Shown: one piece after another, positions 42,949 through 51,111 of the stretch
How the letters are laid out: each line of letters starts with the position of its first letter
Position numbering within the stretch: the first letter of the stretch is position 1
Source: CAYUQT01 sp964446835
GTDB taxonomy: Bacteria; Planctomycetota; Phycisphaerae; UBA1845; JAFGLZ01
Assembly (NCBI GenBank): GCA_964446835.1
Contig: CAYUQT010000004.1
Span: 165,582-229,581 of the forward strand
Direction of reading: 5' to 3'
Length of the DNA: 64,000 nt
The notes under the pieces: generated by a model
The model's input: only the letters and a program-made list of their open reading frames with translations
What the model was told of the DNA's origin: nothing
Database searches by the model: none
Program-made: the position numbers and the translations under genes

Positions 42949-45900
42949 TCAAGGCTCTTCGATCTGGAGCGTCACCGGTCCGCGCAAACCCGAGGGGACG
43001 AGGCGGGCGTCGGGCTTCAGGGCCATGATCGTATCGCCCAGCGAGGTCCAGCTAACGCGCTTGTCCGGGGGCAGGGCCGCGTCGCCGATGATGCGGTTCG
43101 CCCAGACATTGACAATGTCGATCTCCAGTGTGTTGCCCGCCGGCTTCAGCAGGCCCGTCACCTCGACCCTCCACGGCGGACACCAGAGGACGCCGAGGTC
43201 GCGGCCGTTGAGGCGGACTTCCGCCAGGGATCGCAGCATGCCCAGATCCAGGTACACGGGGTGTCCGGGCGCTCGGACCGATTCGGCCGCATCGAAGGTC
43301 TTCGTGTACGTTGCCCGGCCGGAATAGAACTTGATGCCCGGCTCGGGGCGCTGGGGCCAGTCGTCAAGTCTATCGAAGGTCACGGGACCCGGCCCGCCCC
43401 GTTTCGGATCGAAGGCGACAGTCCAAGGACCCTCGACTTGGGCGGCAGTCTTCAAGACGGACCAGTTCTTGCCGGACGGTGGCTTCGGCGGGTCCGACAG
43501 GACGCGACGGAAGACAACGAAGCAACTGCCCGAGGGCGGCAGCCAAAGCGGCACGATCGTCCGACCGTCTTCGACGCGGAACTCCGGCACATCGCGCCGC
43601 GACCCGGCAACCGCGTCCCACAGCTCGGGCTGCCGGCCGGAAACGCGAAAGGCGACCTCCAGATGAGCCGCATCCTTCTCCAACTCATTGACGGCCAGCG
43701 AGCCCTGGCGCCGCTCCCAGATCTCGAGCGAGACGCCGTGATCGATAATGTTCCGCTGGTTGGAGAGGAAGTAGATGTCGGCATCGCCCGTGCGGCGGTG
43801 AATCCATTCGATCGGACCCTGACCATCGCGCAAAGCGATCTCGACATCGGCACGGATGTTCATGGACTTCAGGACATCGCCGACCGAAGGCCCCCAGATG
43901 ATGCGGCCCGCACCGACCCCGTGCTCCGTCACGGCCTTGCCGTCGATGGAACCCCACAGATCGTCGGCGAGCTTGCGGACCTGGTCGTCGCATCGAGGAT
44001 ACCCTCTCAGGCTCGGCGACTCATGCGGCCTGGGACCAACGACGGTCGCCCCCGCCTGGACCAGGTCGCCGACCCTGGCGAGCAGTTCCGGCGTCATGTG
44101 GTTCTCATCCTTCAGGACGAGAACGCGATAGCTCATGCCGTTAGGCAACGTCAGCCGGCCATCCTTCACCTCGACCCGCGACAAGAGCGTGCCCGCATCG
44201 CAACCATCATAGGAATAGCCGTCGGGCAAGGCGGGTTTGATGAGAGGCCTCGCCGGCAGCATGCTCGGGGCGCCCTCACCGTAGAAGTACAGGACGTCGG
44301 CCACGTACCGCCCCTGCTGGAGCATGCTCTGACAGCGTCGGAGGTAGTCGATGTATGCCTTGGCCGGCCGGCCCCACCAGGTGTTCATGCGACTGAAATT
44401 GACGCCGAATGGCCCCATCGTCATCCCCGGTGCACGATCGAGCCACGGATGCAGCGCCCAGGTGTGAAACACCAACCGGTTGATGCCCATGGCGAAGCCC
44501 AGATCGCCGATGCCTTTCAACCCGTATGGGTCGGTCATCCAGCGATCGAACGTGGTGAACGCCTCGGCCGCGGCGATCGGCCTGCCGTAGATATGGGCGC
44601 CGGAGGCCGCTTCGCGGGAGTCCGATCGGGCCCAATCGTCACCATAGACACAATTGGGCATCTGGAACTCGCCCATCGGCAGATCGCAGCGCCCCTTGGC
44701 CTGAAGCTGGTCGACCGTCGTCTGCACCATGACGCCGGCAATCTCGCCCTGAAACTTCAGCCCTCGCTTGTGACACAGCTCGTTGAGCGTTCCGAAGTAG
44801 TTGTCGGCAAGCAGATCGGCGATCGTCCGCCGGACGTCCCAGAGGAAGCGGTCGGCGACCGCAGGGCTGTCGACCACACGGCCGCCGCCATGAACCAGGA
44901 GAAACGGCGTCGGATCGTAGCCGCGACGCTTGCGGAACTCATCGACGAACTTCGGCGTGATGTTCAGGTCGCCCGCCTCCCAGGAATCGACGTGAACGGC
45001 GTGGAAGCCCGAGCCGATCAGGTCCTTCAACTCGTCGGCCACACGGCCGGCGTATTGGTTGAAGTGATGCGCCACGGCCTCGGCGTCGAGCTTGTCGCAT
45101 TCCAATCCGGCGAACTCGAGGGCGCAGGGCGCGTTGAGCCTTCCGATGGGGGCACAACCGAAGCGGACGATCATCCAGTCCCCTTCCGGCGCGTCCCAGT
45201 TCAGAGTCCCGTCGGCGCCGAGCCGATCCGTCAAGTTCAACACGTCTTTCGACCTGATCGATGCCGAAGCCCACTCCGGCGTCGGCGCACCGATGCGGTC
45301 GTCGGCTGTCTTCACATCCTCCCATACGCCATGAAAGGATGCCTTCCGTTGGTAGTCCTGCACCAGGGAATCGCCCGAGAGCTTCACGTCGCTGACCGAA
45401 CCACCGCCGGGATAGAACAGGCGGAAGTATCGGGCCTTCGTCTCGCGCACGGGCAGGGTCTGCGGGTAGTTCCAGGCCCGCGGGGCGGGCAGGTCGGCGA
45501 CTTTGCGCCATTGGGTCCCGTCGTCGCCCGCCTGAAGCTGGCATCCACTACCCAGGTACTCGGCTCCGCGGACAGTGGCCGGCTCACCGAAATCAACTTG
45601 GAGGAACCCATTGGCCTTGACGGCCACCGCCGTCGCTCCGTCGCCATCGACGGCATGGGCGGTGTTCTGGTCCGTTTGGCTGCAAGAAAGCCTCGGCGGC
45701 CAGAGGGCGGCAACGCGAGCAGACGAAGGGTCCAGACGATAGGCCACGACGGCGACGTCACGGTAGAACCGCTGCTCGGGCGGTGCCGATTCACGAATGT
45801 GTGGCCTTGCCGCGGTCAGGTTCTGATAGTTCGCGTAGTCGCAAGGAGGCTTGGGCAACGGCGCCGCGAGCCGGCCGGGGCCCTTGAGATACTTCTCGCT

Positions 45901-46323
45901 CCACGCAATGCGCATCATCGACCTGTCCGGCGGCACCCACGGCCCGCCCGACGTGGACCAGCCCGTGCAATTCATCAACGACAGTTCCAGGCCCAGTCGT
46001 TTGCACTCGACCGCCGAGTGCCGGAGCATGGCAAACCATTCCGGGGTGAGCTGCCGGACCGGCTTCGCGATGTATACCGGCACCGACTCCGTCAGCTTCC
46101 CTTCGACGACGAACAGGAAGACGCCGCCGATCCCCGCCCGCTTCATCGCCTCCAGGTCGGCCGTGATGCCTTCCTTCGTAACGTTCCCGTTCATCCAGTG
46201 CCAGAAGGTGTGCGGCCGGGCCGAATCAGGCGGACGGGCGAATGCGTCGAGCAGTCCGTCCGCTCTGGCGAGTGTTGTGGCGAATGGTATGCACAACACA
46301 GCAGCCCAAAGATGCTTCTTCAT
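42949..46323 (-). CDS. Exported GH106-family alpha-L-rhamnosidase-like protein
   Basis: This 1124-residue protein has a signal peptide (WAAVLCIPFATTLARA). The family-defining opening is PHTFWHWMNGNVTKEGITAD, followed by LEAMKRAGIGGVFLF and MNCTGWSTSGGPWV. A long catalytic barrel follows, with YEPTPFLLVHG-type and VHVDSWEAGDLNITPKF blocks that hold likely acidic residues. A beta-rich C-terminus carries YLDLGMLRSLAEVRLNGRDL, the galactose-binding-like domain. GH106 enzymes release terminal L-rhamnose from plant or algal polysaccharides such as rhamnogalacturonan or ulvan; the exact substrate is inferred. The ATG at 46323 has AGGAAGAG upstream. The large antisense open frame over this gene was rejected. 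Confidence 0.9.
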   Translation of the reverse strand: MKKHLWAAVLCIPFATTLARADGLLDAFARPPDSARPHTFWHWMNGNVTKEGITADLEAMKRAGIGGVFLFVVEGKLTESVPVYIAKPVRQLTPEWFAMLRHSAVECKRLGLELSLMNCTGWSTSGGPWVPPDRSMMRIAWSEKYLKGPGRLAAPLPKPPCDYANYQNLTAARPHIRESAPPEQRFYRDVAVVAYRLDPSSARVAALWPPRLSCSQTDQNTAHAVDGDGATAVAVKANGFLQVDFGEPATVRGAEYLGSGCQLQAGDDGTQWRKVADLPAPRAWNYPQTLPVRETKARYFRLFYPGGGSVSDVKLSGDSLVQDYQRKASFHGVWEDVKTADDRIGAPTPEWASASIRSKDVLNLTDRLGADGTLNWDAPEGDWMIVRFGCAPIGRLNAPCALEFAGLECDKLDAEAVAHHFNQYAGRVADELKDLIGSGFHAVHVDSWEAGDLNITPKFVDEFRKRRGYDPTPFLLVHGGGRVVDSPAVADRFLWDVRRTIADLLADNYFGTLNELCHKRGLKFQGEIAGVMVQTTVDQLQAKGRCDLPMGEFQMPNCVYGDDWARSDSREAASGAHIYGRPIAAAEAFTTFDRWMTDPYGLKGIGDLGFAMGINRLVFHTWALHPWLDRAPGMTMGPFGVNFSRMNTWWGRPAKAYIDYLRRCQSMLQQGRYVADVLYFYGEGAPSMLPARPLIKPALPDGYSYDGCDAGTLLSRVEVKDGRLTLPNGMSYRVLVLKDENHMTPELLARVGDLVQAGATVVGPRPHESPSLRGYPRCDDQVRKLADDLWGSIDGKAVTEHGVGAGRIIWGPSVGDVLKSMNIRADVEIALRDGQGPIEWIHRRTGDADIYFLSNQRNIIDHGVSLEIWERRQGSLAVNELEKDAAHLEVAFRVSGRQPELWDAVAGSRRDVPEFRVEDGRTIVPLWLPPSGSCFVVFRRVLSDPPKPPSGKNWSVLKTAAQVEGPWTVAFDPKRGGPGPVTFDRLDDWPQRPEPGIKFYSGRATYTKTFDAAESVRAPGHPVYLDLGMLRSLAEVRLNGRDLGVLWCPPWRVEVTGLLKPAGNTLEIDIVNVWANRIIGDAALPPDKRVSWTSLGDTIMALKPDARLVPSGLRGPVTLQIEEP

Positions 46324-46705
46324 GGAGTGTCTCTTCCTTTCAGACAGGGTAACGTGTGGCGTGAAGATAGCCCGGCGCAAACGGATTGTCACGGCCGGAT
46401 AGAGAGAGCGGCATTCGAAAGTGGCCGGATGTCGCTGGGTCAGAAATGCCCGAATGCCGCTGCACACCCTCGTCCTCAGGAGGCACAAGCTGCCCTGCTG
46501 CGAAGGCTCCATTCCGTATCGGACCCCGTTCGCCCCCTCACACCGTCTTCCCTCCAAGGCGGGGGGCGGCCATGGTTGTGAGCGATTCTCTTGATGAGGT
46601 TTCTTTCATTGACGGCGAAGAGGGGTCGGCACTGTGACTTCTCCGGCCACAACGGCTAGCATGTCAGGTCACTGAGCACCCCATGAACGCGAGAGGGGAC
46701 ATCAC
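46324..46705. other. Divergent intergenic region between GH106 and HAD genes
   Basis: This 382-base region separates two divergent genes. Its one clear structure is the 11-bp inverted repeat at 46407-46461, described separately. No strong -35/-10 pair was found for either gene. Confidence 0.45.
46407..46461. promoter_or_regulatory. 11-bp inverted repeat, candidate operator
   Basis: AGCGGCATTCG (46407-46417) is the exact reverse complement of CGAATGCCGCT (46451-46461), with 33 bases between. It lies about 85 bases upstream of the GH106 start, in a divergent region, so it could bind a carbohydrate-responsive regulator. It is not a terminator because no T-run follows. Confidence 0.5.
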
Positions 46706-47521
46706 ATGCTGAAAGCAATCCGCCATCTGGCTCTTGATATGGACGGCACCATCTACAGGGGCAAGACGCTTTTCAATTTCACGACCGCGTTCCTGGCGCG
46801 AATGAATCATCTCGGCATCGGCTACACCTTCCTCACCAACAACTGCTCCAGAAGTGTTCGAGACTACCTGACCCATCTCCGCCAGATGGGCATCGAGGCC
46901 CGCAAGGATCAGGTATACACCTCGGCACTGTCGACAATCGACTACCTGCGAAGCGAGCTCCCGCAGGCAAGACGGCTCTGGATCCTCGGCACACCCGGCC
47001 TGTGCGACGAGTTCACCGATGCCGGATTCGACGTGGCAACCGACGAGGTGGAGCCCGAGGCCGTCGTCGTCAGCATCGACACCGGATTGACCTACGCCAG
47101 GCTGTGCCACACTGCCTGGTGGATCAAACAGGGCAAGCCGTTCGTGGCCACGCACCCCGACCGCGTATGCCCCACCGACCAGCCGACGGTCATGATCGAT
47201 TGCGGTTCGGTCTGCACATGCCTCAAGAGCGCGACAGGGCGGGAGCCACAGGCCGTGCTCGGCAAACCCCACGCGTCGATGCTGCGAGGGATTCTGCAGC
47301 GACACAACCTGCAACCCCATGAATTGGCGATGGTCGGCGACCGGCTCTACACGGACATGGCAATGGCCCGAAGCGCCGGGGCCGTCGGCGTCCTGGTGCT
47401 CACGGGCGAGGCCACGGAACAAGAGGCCCGCCGGCACTCACCCCCTCCCGATCTGATCCTTCCGAGTCTGAAGGAACTCGGCGAAGGCCTCGCAGCGTCT
47501 CGTGAACCCCCCGGCGACTGA
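46706..47521 (+). CDS. HAD-IIA family hydrolase (NagD-like phosphatase)
   Basis: This 271-residue cytoplasmic enzyme starts HLALDMDGTIYRG, the HAD motif I with nucleophile Asp11 and acid/base Asp13. Motif II is FLTNNCSRS, and the C-terminal GKPHAS and MVGDRLYTDMAMARSAGA give motifs III and IV. The cap is of the C2A type, as in NagD and p-nitrophenyl phosphatase. It probably dephosphorylates small sugar or nucleotide phosphates. The substrate is unknown. It is followed by a sulfatase gene and may share expression with it. Confidence 0.94.
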   Translation: MLKAIRHLALDMDGTIYRGKTLFNFTTAFLARMNHLGIGYTFLTNNCSRSVRDYLTHLRQMGIEARKDQVYTSALSTIDYLRSELPQARRLWILGTPGLCDEFTDAGFDVATDEVEPEAVVVSIDTGLTYARLCHTAWWIKQGKPFVATHPDRVCPTDQPTVMIDCGSVCTCLKSATGREPQAVLGKPHASMLRGILQRHNLQPHELAMVGDRLYTDMAMARSAGAVGVLVLTGEATEQEARRHSPPPDLILPSLKELGEGLAASREPPGD

Positions 47522-47722
47522 AGGCGGTCTGACGACCCCGCGGGGCTCCTGCCGGCGGGTTGACCCTGTATACTGGTTGAAAGTGTAAACGCCTGTCCAC
47601 CACAACACCAACAACGGTGCCTATGGAAGCAATACTGTTGCAGGCGCATCGTTTCTCCTGGCGGCGACCTGACCGAGCCGACTTCAAGTGGAACACGGTC
47701 GAGAAGATGAGGAACCAGAACA

Positions 47723-49213
47723 ATGAAACATTCCGGTAGAACTGCTGCGAGCCTCGCTCTAGCGATGACCCTCTGCCTTCACGCCGTCGCCGCAACGTCG
47801 CCCGGCAGACCCAACATTGTTTTCATCATGACCGACCAGCAGTTCGGAGATGCGATGAGCTGCCAAATGGGCAAGCAGTACCTTCATACACCGGTCATGG
47901 ACAGCCTGGCGGCCAGGGGCATGGTGTTCACGCGTGCCTACAGTTCGAATCCCTTGTGCATGCCCTTGCGCAATTCGCTATTCACGGGACGCTATCCGCA
48001 TGAAACAGGGGTGACCCGAAACGAAAGCCCCCCCGGTGGCCTGGACCCCAAGGAATTCGTCTCGATGGGAACGTACTTCCGAAAGGCCGGCTTCGAGACG
48101 GCCTATTGCGGCAAGTGGCACCTGTGTTTCGATGAGCGGGATGCCGGCACCCATGGTTTCAATATCCTGGAAGGTCGCAGCAAGAACAACCCTGACGCCA
48201 AGACCGCGGAGGCGGCCGTCGGGTTTCTGACTCGAAGCCATGACAAGCCGTTTCTGTTGGTGGTGAGTTTCCTGAATCCGCACAACATCTGCGAGTGGGC
48301 ACGGCGCGGGGCGGGGCTTGAGCAGAGGCTGTCGTGCGGTGAAATCGGGCCCCCTCCACCCCTGGACCAGCTTCCTCCGGCCCCCGCCAACCTTGCCCCG
48401 CCGAAGAACGAGCCCGACGGCATCACCCTCATGCGCCGAGCCTACCACGCCACCGACAGATTCCCGGTGGGAGGCTTCACCGCCGAAGACTGGCGCAAGC
48501 AGCGATGGGGGTACTACCGGATGATCGAGAAGGTGGATGCGGAAATGGGCAAGGTCCTCGACGCGTTGCGAAGGGCCGGCCTTGAGGACAACACGCTCAT
48601 CGTGTTCACCAGCGATCACGGCGAATGCGCGGGGGCCCACGGCTTCAACCAGAAGACTGTCTTGTATGAGGAATCGGTGCGTGTGCCGCTAATCGTCGCC
48701 TGGAAGGGCAAGACGGCCGTGGGAACCAGTGACCGACTCGTAAACACCGGCATCGATATCCTGCCAACACTGTTTGAATTCGCCGGTCTGGACGTGCCCC
48801 GGAAGCTGCCCGGCCGAAGTGTGCAGCCTCTGGCCCTCGGACAGCCCGTCGGCAAGTGGCGAGACCATGTGGTGGTGCAGGATGACATGTCACAGGCCGG
48901 GAAAGTGGACGGCTTGTGGCCCAGGATGGAAGGCCGTATGGTGCGAACCGAGCGATACAAGTATTGCCTCTACAGTCGCGGCACCCGGCGGGAGTCACTG
49001 GTGGATCTGCAGACCGACCCAGGCGAGATGAACGATCTGGCTTCGGACCCGAACCACCGCAACGTCCTCCTGATGCATCGCGAACTGCTGGCACGCTTTG
49101 GCAGGGACTGCAAAGACCCGTTGGTCGCCGAACTCCTGGCCGACAATGTCAAGCCGATACCGTTCACCGTAGAGGCAACTTCAAGGAATGTGAGGAAGGC
49201 GTTTATGCGTTGA
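47723..49213 (+). CDS. Exported arylsulfatase-family sulfatase (S1)
   Basis: This 496-residue enzyme has a signal peptide (LALAMTLCLHAVAAT). The mature start PNIVFIMTDQQFG holds metal-binding Asp residues. The sulfatase signature reads LCMPLRNSLFTGRYP, with Cys near residue 79. It keeps the essential C-x-P-x-R core, where Cys becomes formylglycine, but the usual Ser/Thr/Ala after Pro is Leu. Further metal and His residues lie in YCGKWHLC, VVSFLNPHN and VFTSDHGECAGAHG. Such enzymes remove sulfate from polysaccharides. A formylglycine-generating-like gene lies about 8 kb downstream. The target carbohydrate is inferred from the neighbourhood. Confidence 0.92.
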   Translation: MKHSGRTAASLALAMTLCLHAVAATSPGRPNIVFIMTDQQFGDAMSCQMGKQYLHTPVMDSLAARGMVFTRAYSSNPLCMPLRNSLFTGRYPHETGVTRNESPPGGLDPKEFVSMGTYFRKAGFETAYCGKWHLCFDERDAGTHGFNILEGRSKNNPDAKTAEAAVGFLTRSHDKPFLLVVSFLNPHNICEWARRGAGLEQRLSCGEIGPPPPLDQLPPAPANLAPPKNEPDGITLMRRAYHATDRFPVGGFTAEDWRKQRWGYYRMIEKVDAEMGKVLDALRRAGLEDNTLIVFTSDHGECAGAHGFNQKTVLYEESVRVPLIVAWKGKTAVGTSDRLVNTGIDILPTLFEFAGLDVPRKLPGRSVQPLALGQPVGKWRDHVVVQDDMSQAGKVDGLWPRMEGRMVRTERYKYCLYSRGTRRESLVDLQTDPGEMNDLASDPNHRNVLLMHRELLARFGRDCKDPLVAELLADNVKPIPFTVEATSRNVRKAFMR

Positions 49214-49499
49214 TCCAAGACTGATGCTGCAATGACGGTGCAACCCGGAGAGTAGGATCGGTGCGAGCCGCCCTCTTCTTCCTGAGTCAAGATAAGGAGG
49301 ATGCATCCCTGGGTAGTCCGGCGTGCATGAAGGCGTCCGGAGGACTATCATCAGTGCCGTGATCCTGGCCGTGATGGTCTGCGACCGACGGCAGCAGGAG
49401 CGAGGGCGAGAAGGCCACCGGCCTTCGAGGTTCGCGGGATTGGGAATCGGGTATCGACGATGCGCTCCCGAGGCCCAGGTCCCAAGAGGAGTCCGAACT

Positions 49500-50495
49500 G
49501 TGATATCTGCATATCGCGCGTTGGCGTCCATCCTGGCGGCGGAATTCCTGATGGTCTCGTTGGTCGGCTGCGGAAAGGACGAGTCCCAAGCCGGCGGCGA
49601 CGCCAAGGGCAAGTCGAGCCGGCCCAAGATCGCCCTGATCATGAAGGCCCGCACCAATCCGTTCTTCCACACGATGGAGATAGGTGCAAGGAAGGCCGCC
49701 GAGAGTCTCCATGTCGACCTTCAGGTAACCTCGGTCAACCTCGAGACCGACTTCGCCAAGCAGGCCGGTCTGGTCGAGAATGCCATCAGCCAGGGTGTCG
49801 ACGCCATCCTGATTGCCCCGGCCGACAGCAAGGCCATCGTCAGCTCCTTGCTGGACGCCCAAAGCAAGAAGATCCGAGTTGTCAATCTGGACAACCGCAT
49901 CGATCGCGAGTCGGCCCAGAAGGCCGGCCTGAATGTCGAATGTTTCGTCGGTCCGGACAATGCCGAGGGGGCCTACAAGGTGACCAAGCACCTCCTGAAG
50001 CTCATGGGCGGAACGGGCAAGATCGCACTGATATCCGGCATCCCCGGCGTCGACAACGGTGAACAGCGGAAGAAGGGCTTCTTCAGGGCCCTCGAAGAGG
50101 TCAAGGACAAGGTGCAGCTCGTCGCGTCGGAAAGCGCCGACTGGATGACGGATCCCGCGCAACGGAAGATGGAAGGCATTCTCTCGCGCAATCCCGACCT
50201 GAACGCGGTCTTTGCCGCCAACGACAGTATGGCGCTGGGGGCCGTGCAGGCGATCGAAACCGCCGGCAAGACCGGCAAGATCTTCGTGGCCGGCTATGAT
50301 GGGATCAAGGCCGCCCAGGACGCCATCCGCGCGGGCAAGATGCACGGCACGATCGAGCAGCATCCCGATCTGATGGGTGCCAAGGCGGTTGAAGTGGCCA
50401 TCGACCTTCTGAAGGGCAAAGCAGTACCCAAGGAATTCCCCACGGCCACAGACCTCGTGACGGCCGAGACACTGAAGGCAACGCCCCAGAAGTGA
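49500..50495 (+). CDS. Solitary sugar ABC transporter substrate-binding lipoprotein (RbsB-like)
   Basis: This 331-residue protein starts at GTG 49500, which has AGAGGAG upstream. It shows a lipoprotein signal ending LVGC near residue 22. The mature part is a ribose-type periplasmic binding protein. It begins PKIALIMKARTNPFFHTM, and its blocks VDAILIAPADSKAI, VVNLDNRID and VFAANDSMALGAVQA, plus FVAGYDG near the end, are the pentose/hexose-binding pattern. Normally an ATPase and permease follow; here the next gene is a small unrelated membrane protein. The protein may serve a distant transporter or a chemosensory role. Confidence 0.9.
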   Translation: MISAYRALASILAAEFLMVSLVGCGKDESQAGGDAKGKSSRPKIALIMKARTNPFFHTMEIGARKAAESLHVDLQVTSVNLETDFAKQAGLVENAISQGVDAILIAPADSKAIVSSLLDAQSKKIRVVNLDNRIDRESAQKAGLNVECFVGPDNAEGAYKVTKHLLKLMGGTGKIALISGIPGVDNGEQRKKGFFRALEEVKDKVQLVASESADWMTDPAQRKMEGILSRNPDLNAVFAANDSMALGAVQAIETAGKTGKIFVAGYDGIKAAQDAIRAGKMHGTIEQHPDLMGAKAVEVAIDLLKGKAVPKEFPTATDLVTAETLKATPQK

Positions 50496-50549
50496 GCCTT
50501 TTCAATAACGTCGCGCGTGGGTGTCTTCGGAAAGGCGGGAGGTACCACC

Positions 50550-50819
50550 GTGGCGGGAATAATATCCTCCGCGATCGCCGCAACATATCTGATCATTGCC
50601 TCATTAAGCGGTGGGGGATATGCACTGCGCAAGACCGCCCTGTTCCTCACGCTGCCACTGACGTGCATCTGGTTCAGCGACGAGATGGGGCAGTACAAAG
50701 GCTTCATGCGGAATCGCTACATCGATGAGCCAACGCCGGGATGCTTCATTGCACTCGGCGGATGGCTGATTCTTGCGCTTCCAGCGATCACCCAGCTCAT
50801 CATCTATCTCAACAAGTAG
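50550..50819 (+). CDS. Small three-helix membrane protein of unknown function
   Basis: This 89-residue protein has three likely membrane helices (IISSAIAATYLIIASLSG, KTALFLTLPLTCIWF and FIALGGWLILALPAITQLI). GGGAGGT lies 7 bases before GTG 50550, so that start is preferred to the in-frame GTG 33 bases upstream. A short charged loop sits between helices 2 and 3. No family was recognised. It begins 54 bases after the sugar-binding gene and could be co-transcribed with it. Confidence 0.65.
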   Translation: MAGIISSAIAATYLIIASLSGGGYALRKTALFLTLPLTCIWFSDEMGQYKGFMRNRYIDEPTPGCFIALGGWLILALPAITQLIIYLNK

Positions 50820-51111
50820 CTCCAATAAGCAGACTGTCTCCACGAAGCCGTGGCCCATCAGACGGCTCTGACCACAGAGGCATCTCCTGACTCTCCTTTT
50901 CATAATCATTGGACTGATGGAACAGGCCGCTAACGTCCGATAACAGAGGTACGGTGCCATTGCGCCGACCGAGCGAGGGTGGTACGGGCGAATCGCCCCT
51001 ATCCACGACAACACACAAACGCTACCCCTTACCAGGGGAATGCCGCCTGCACTGACAGCAGGCATGCGACTCGCCCCGTCGGCCGCTACCGGGGTCATGG
51101 AGGACCACTCA

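Noticed and set aside
42889..46581. A 1230-codon open frame on the plus strand
   Set aside because: It is antisense to the well-recognised GH106 gene. Long antisense frames are expected with high GC at third positions, and its translation shows no family features.
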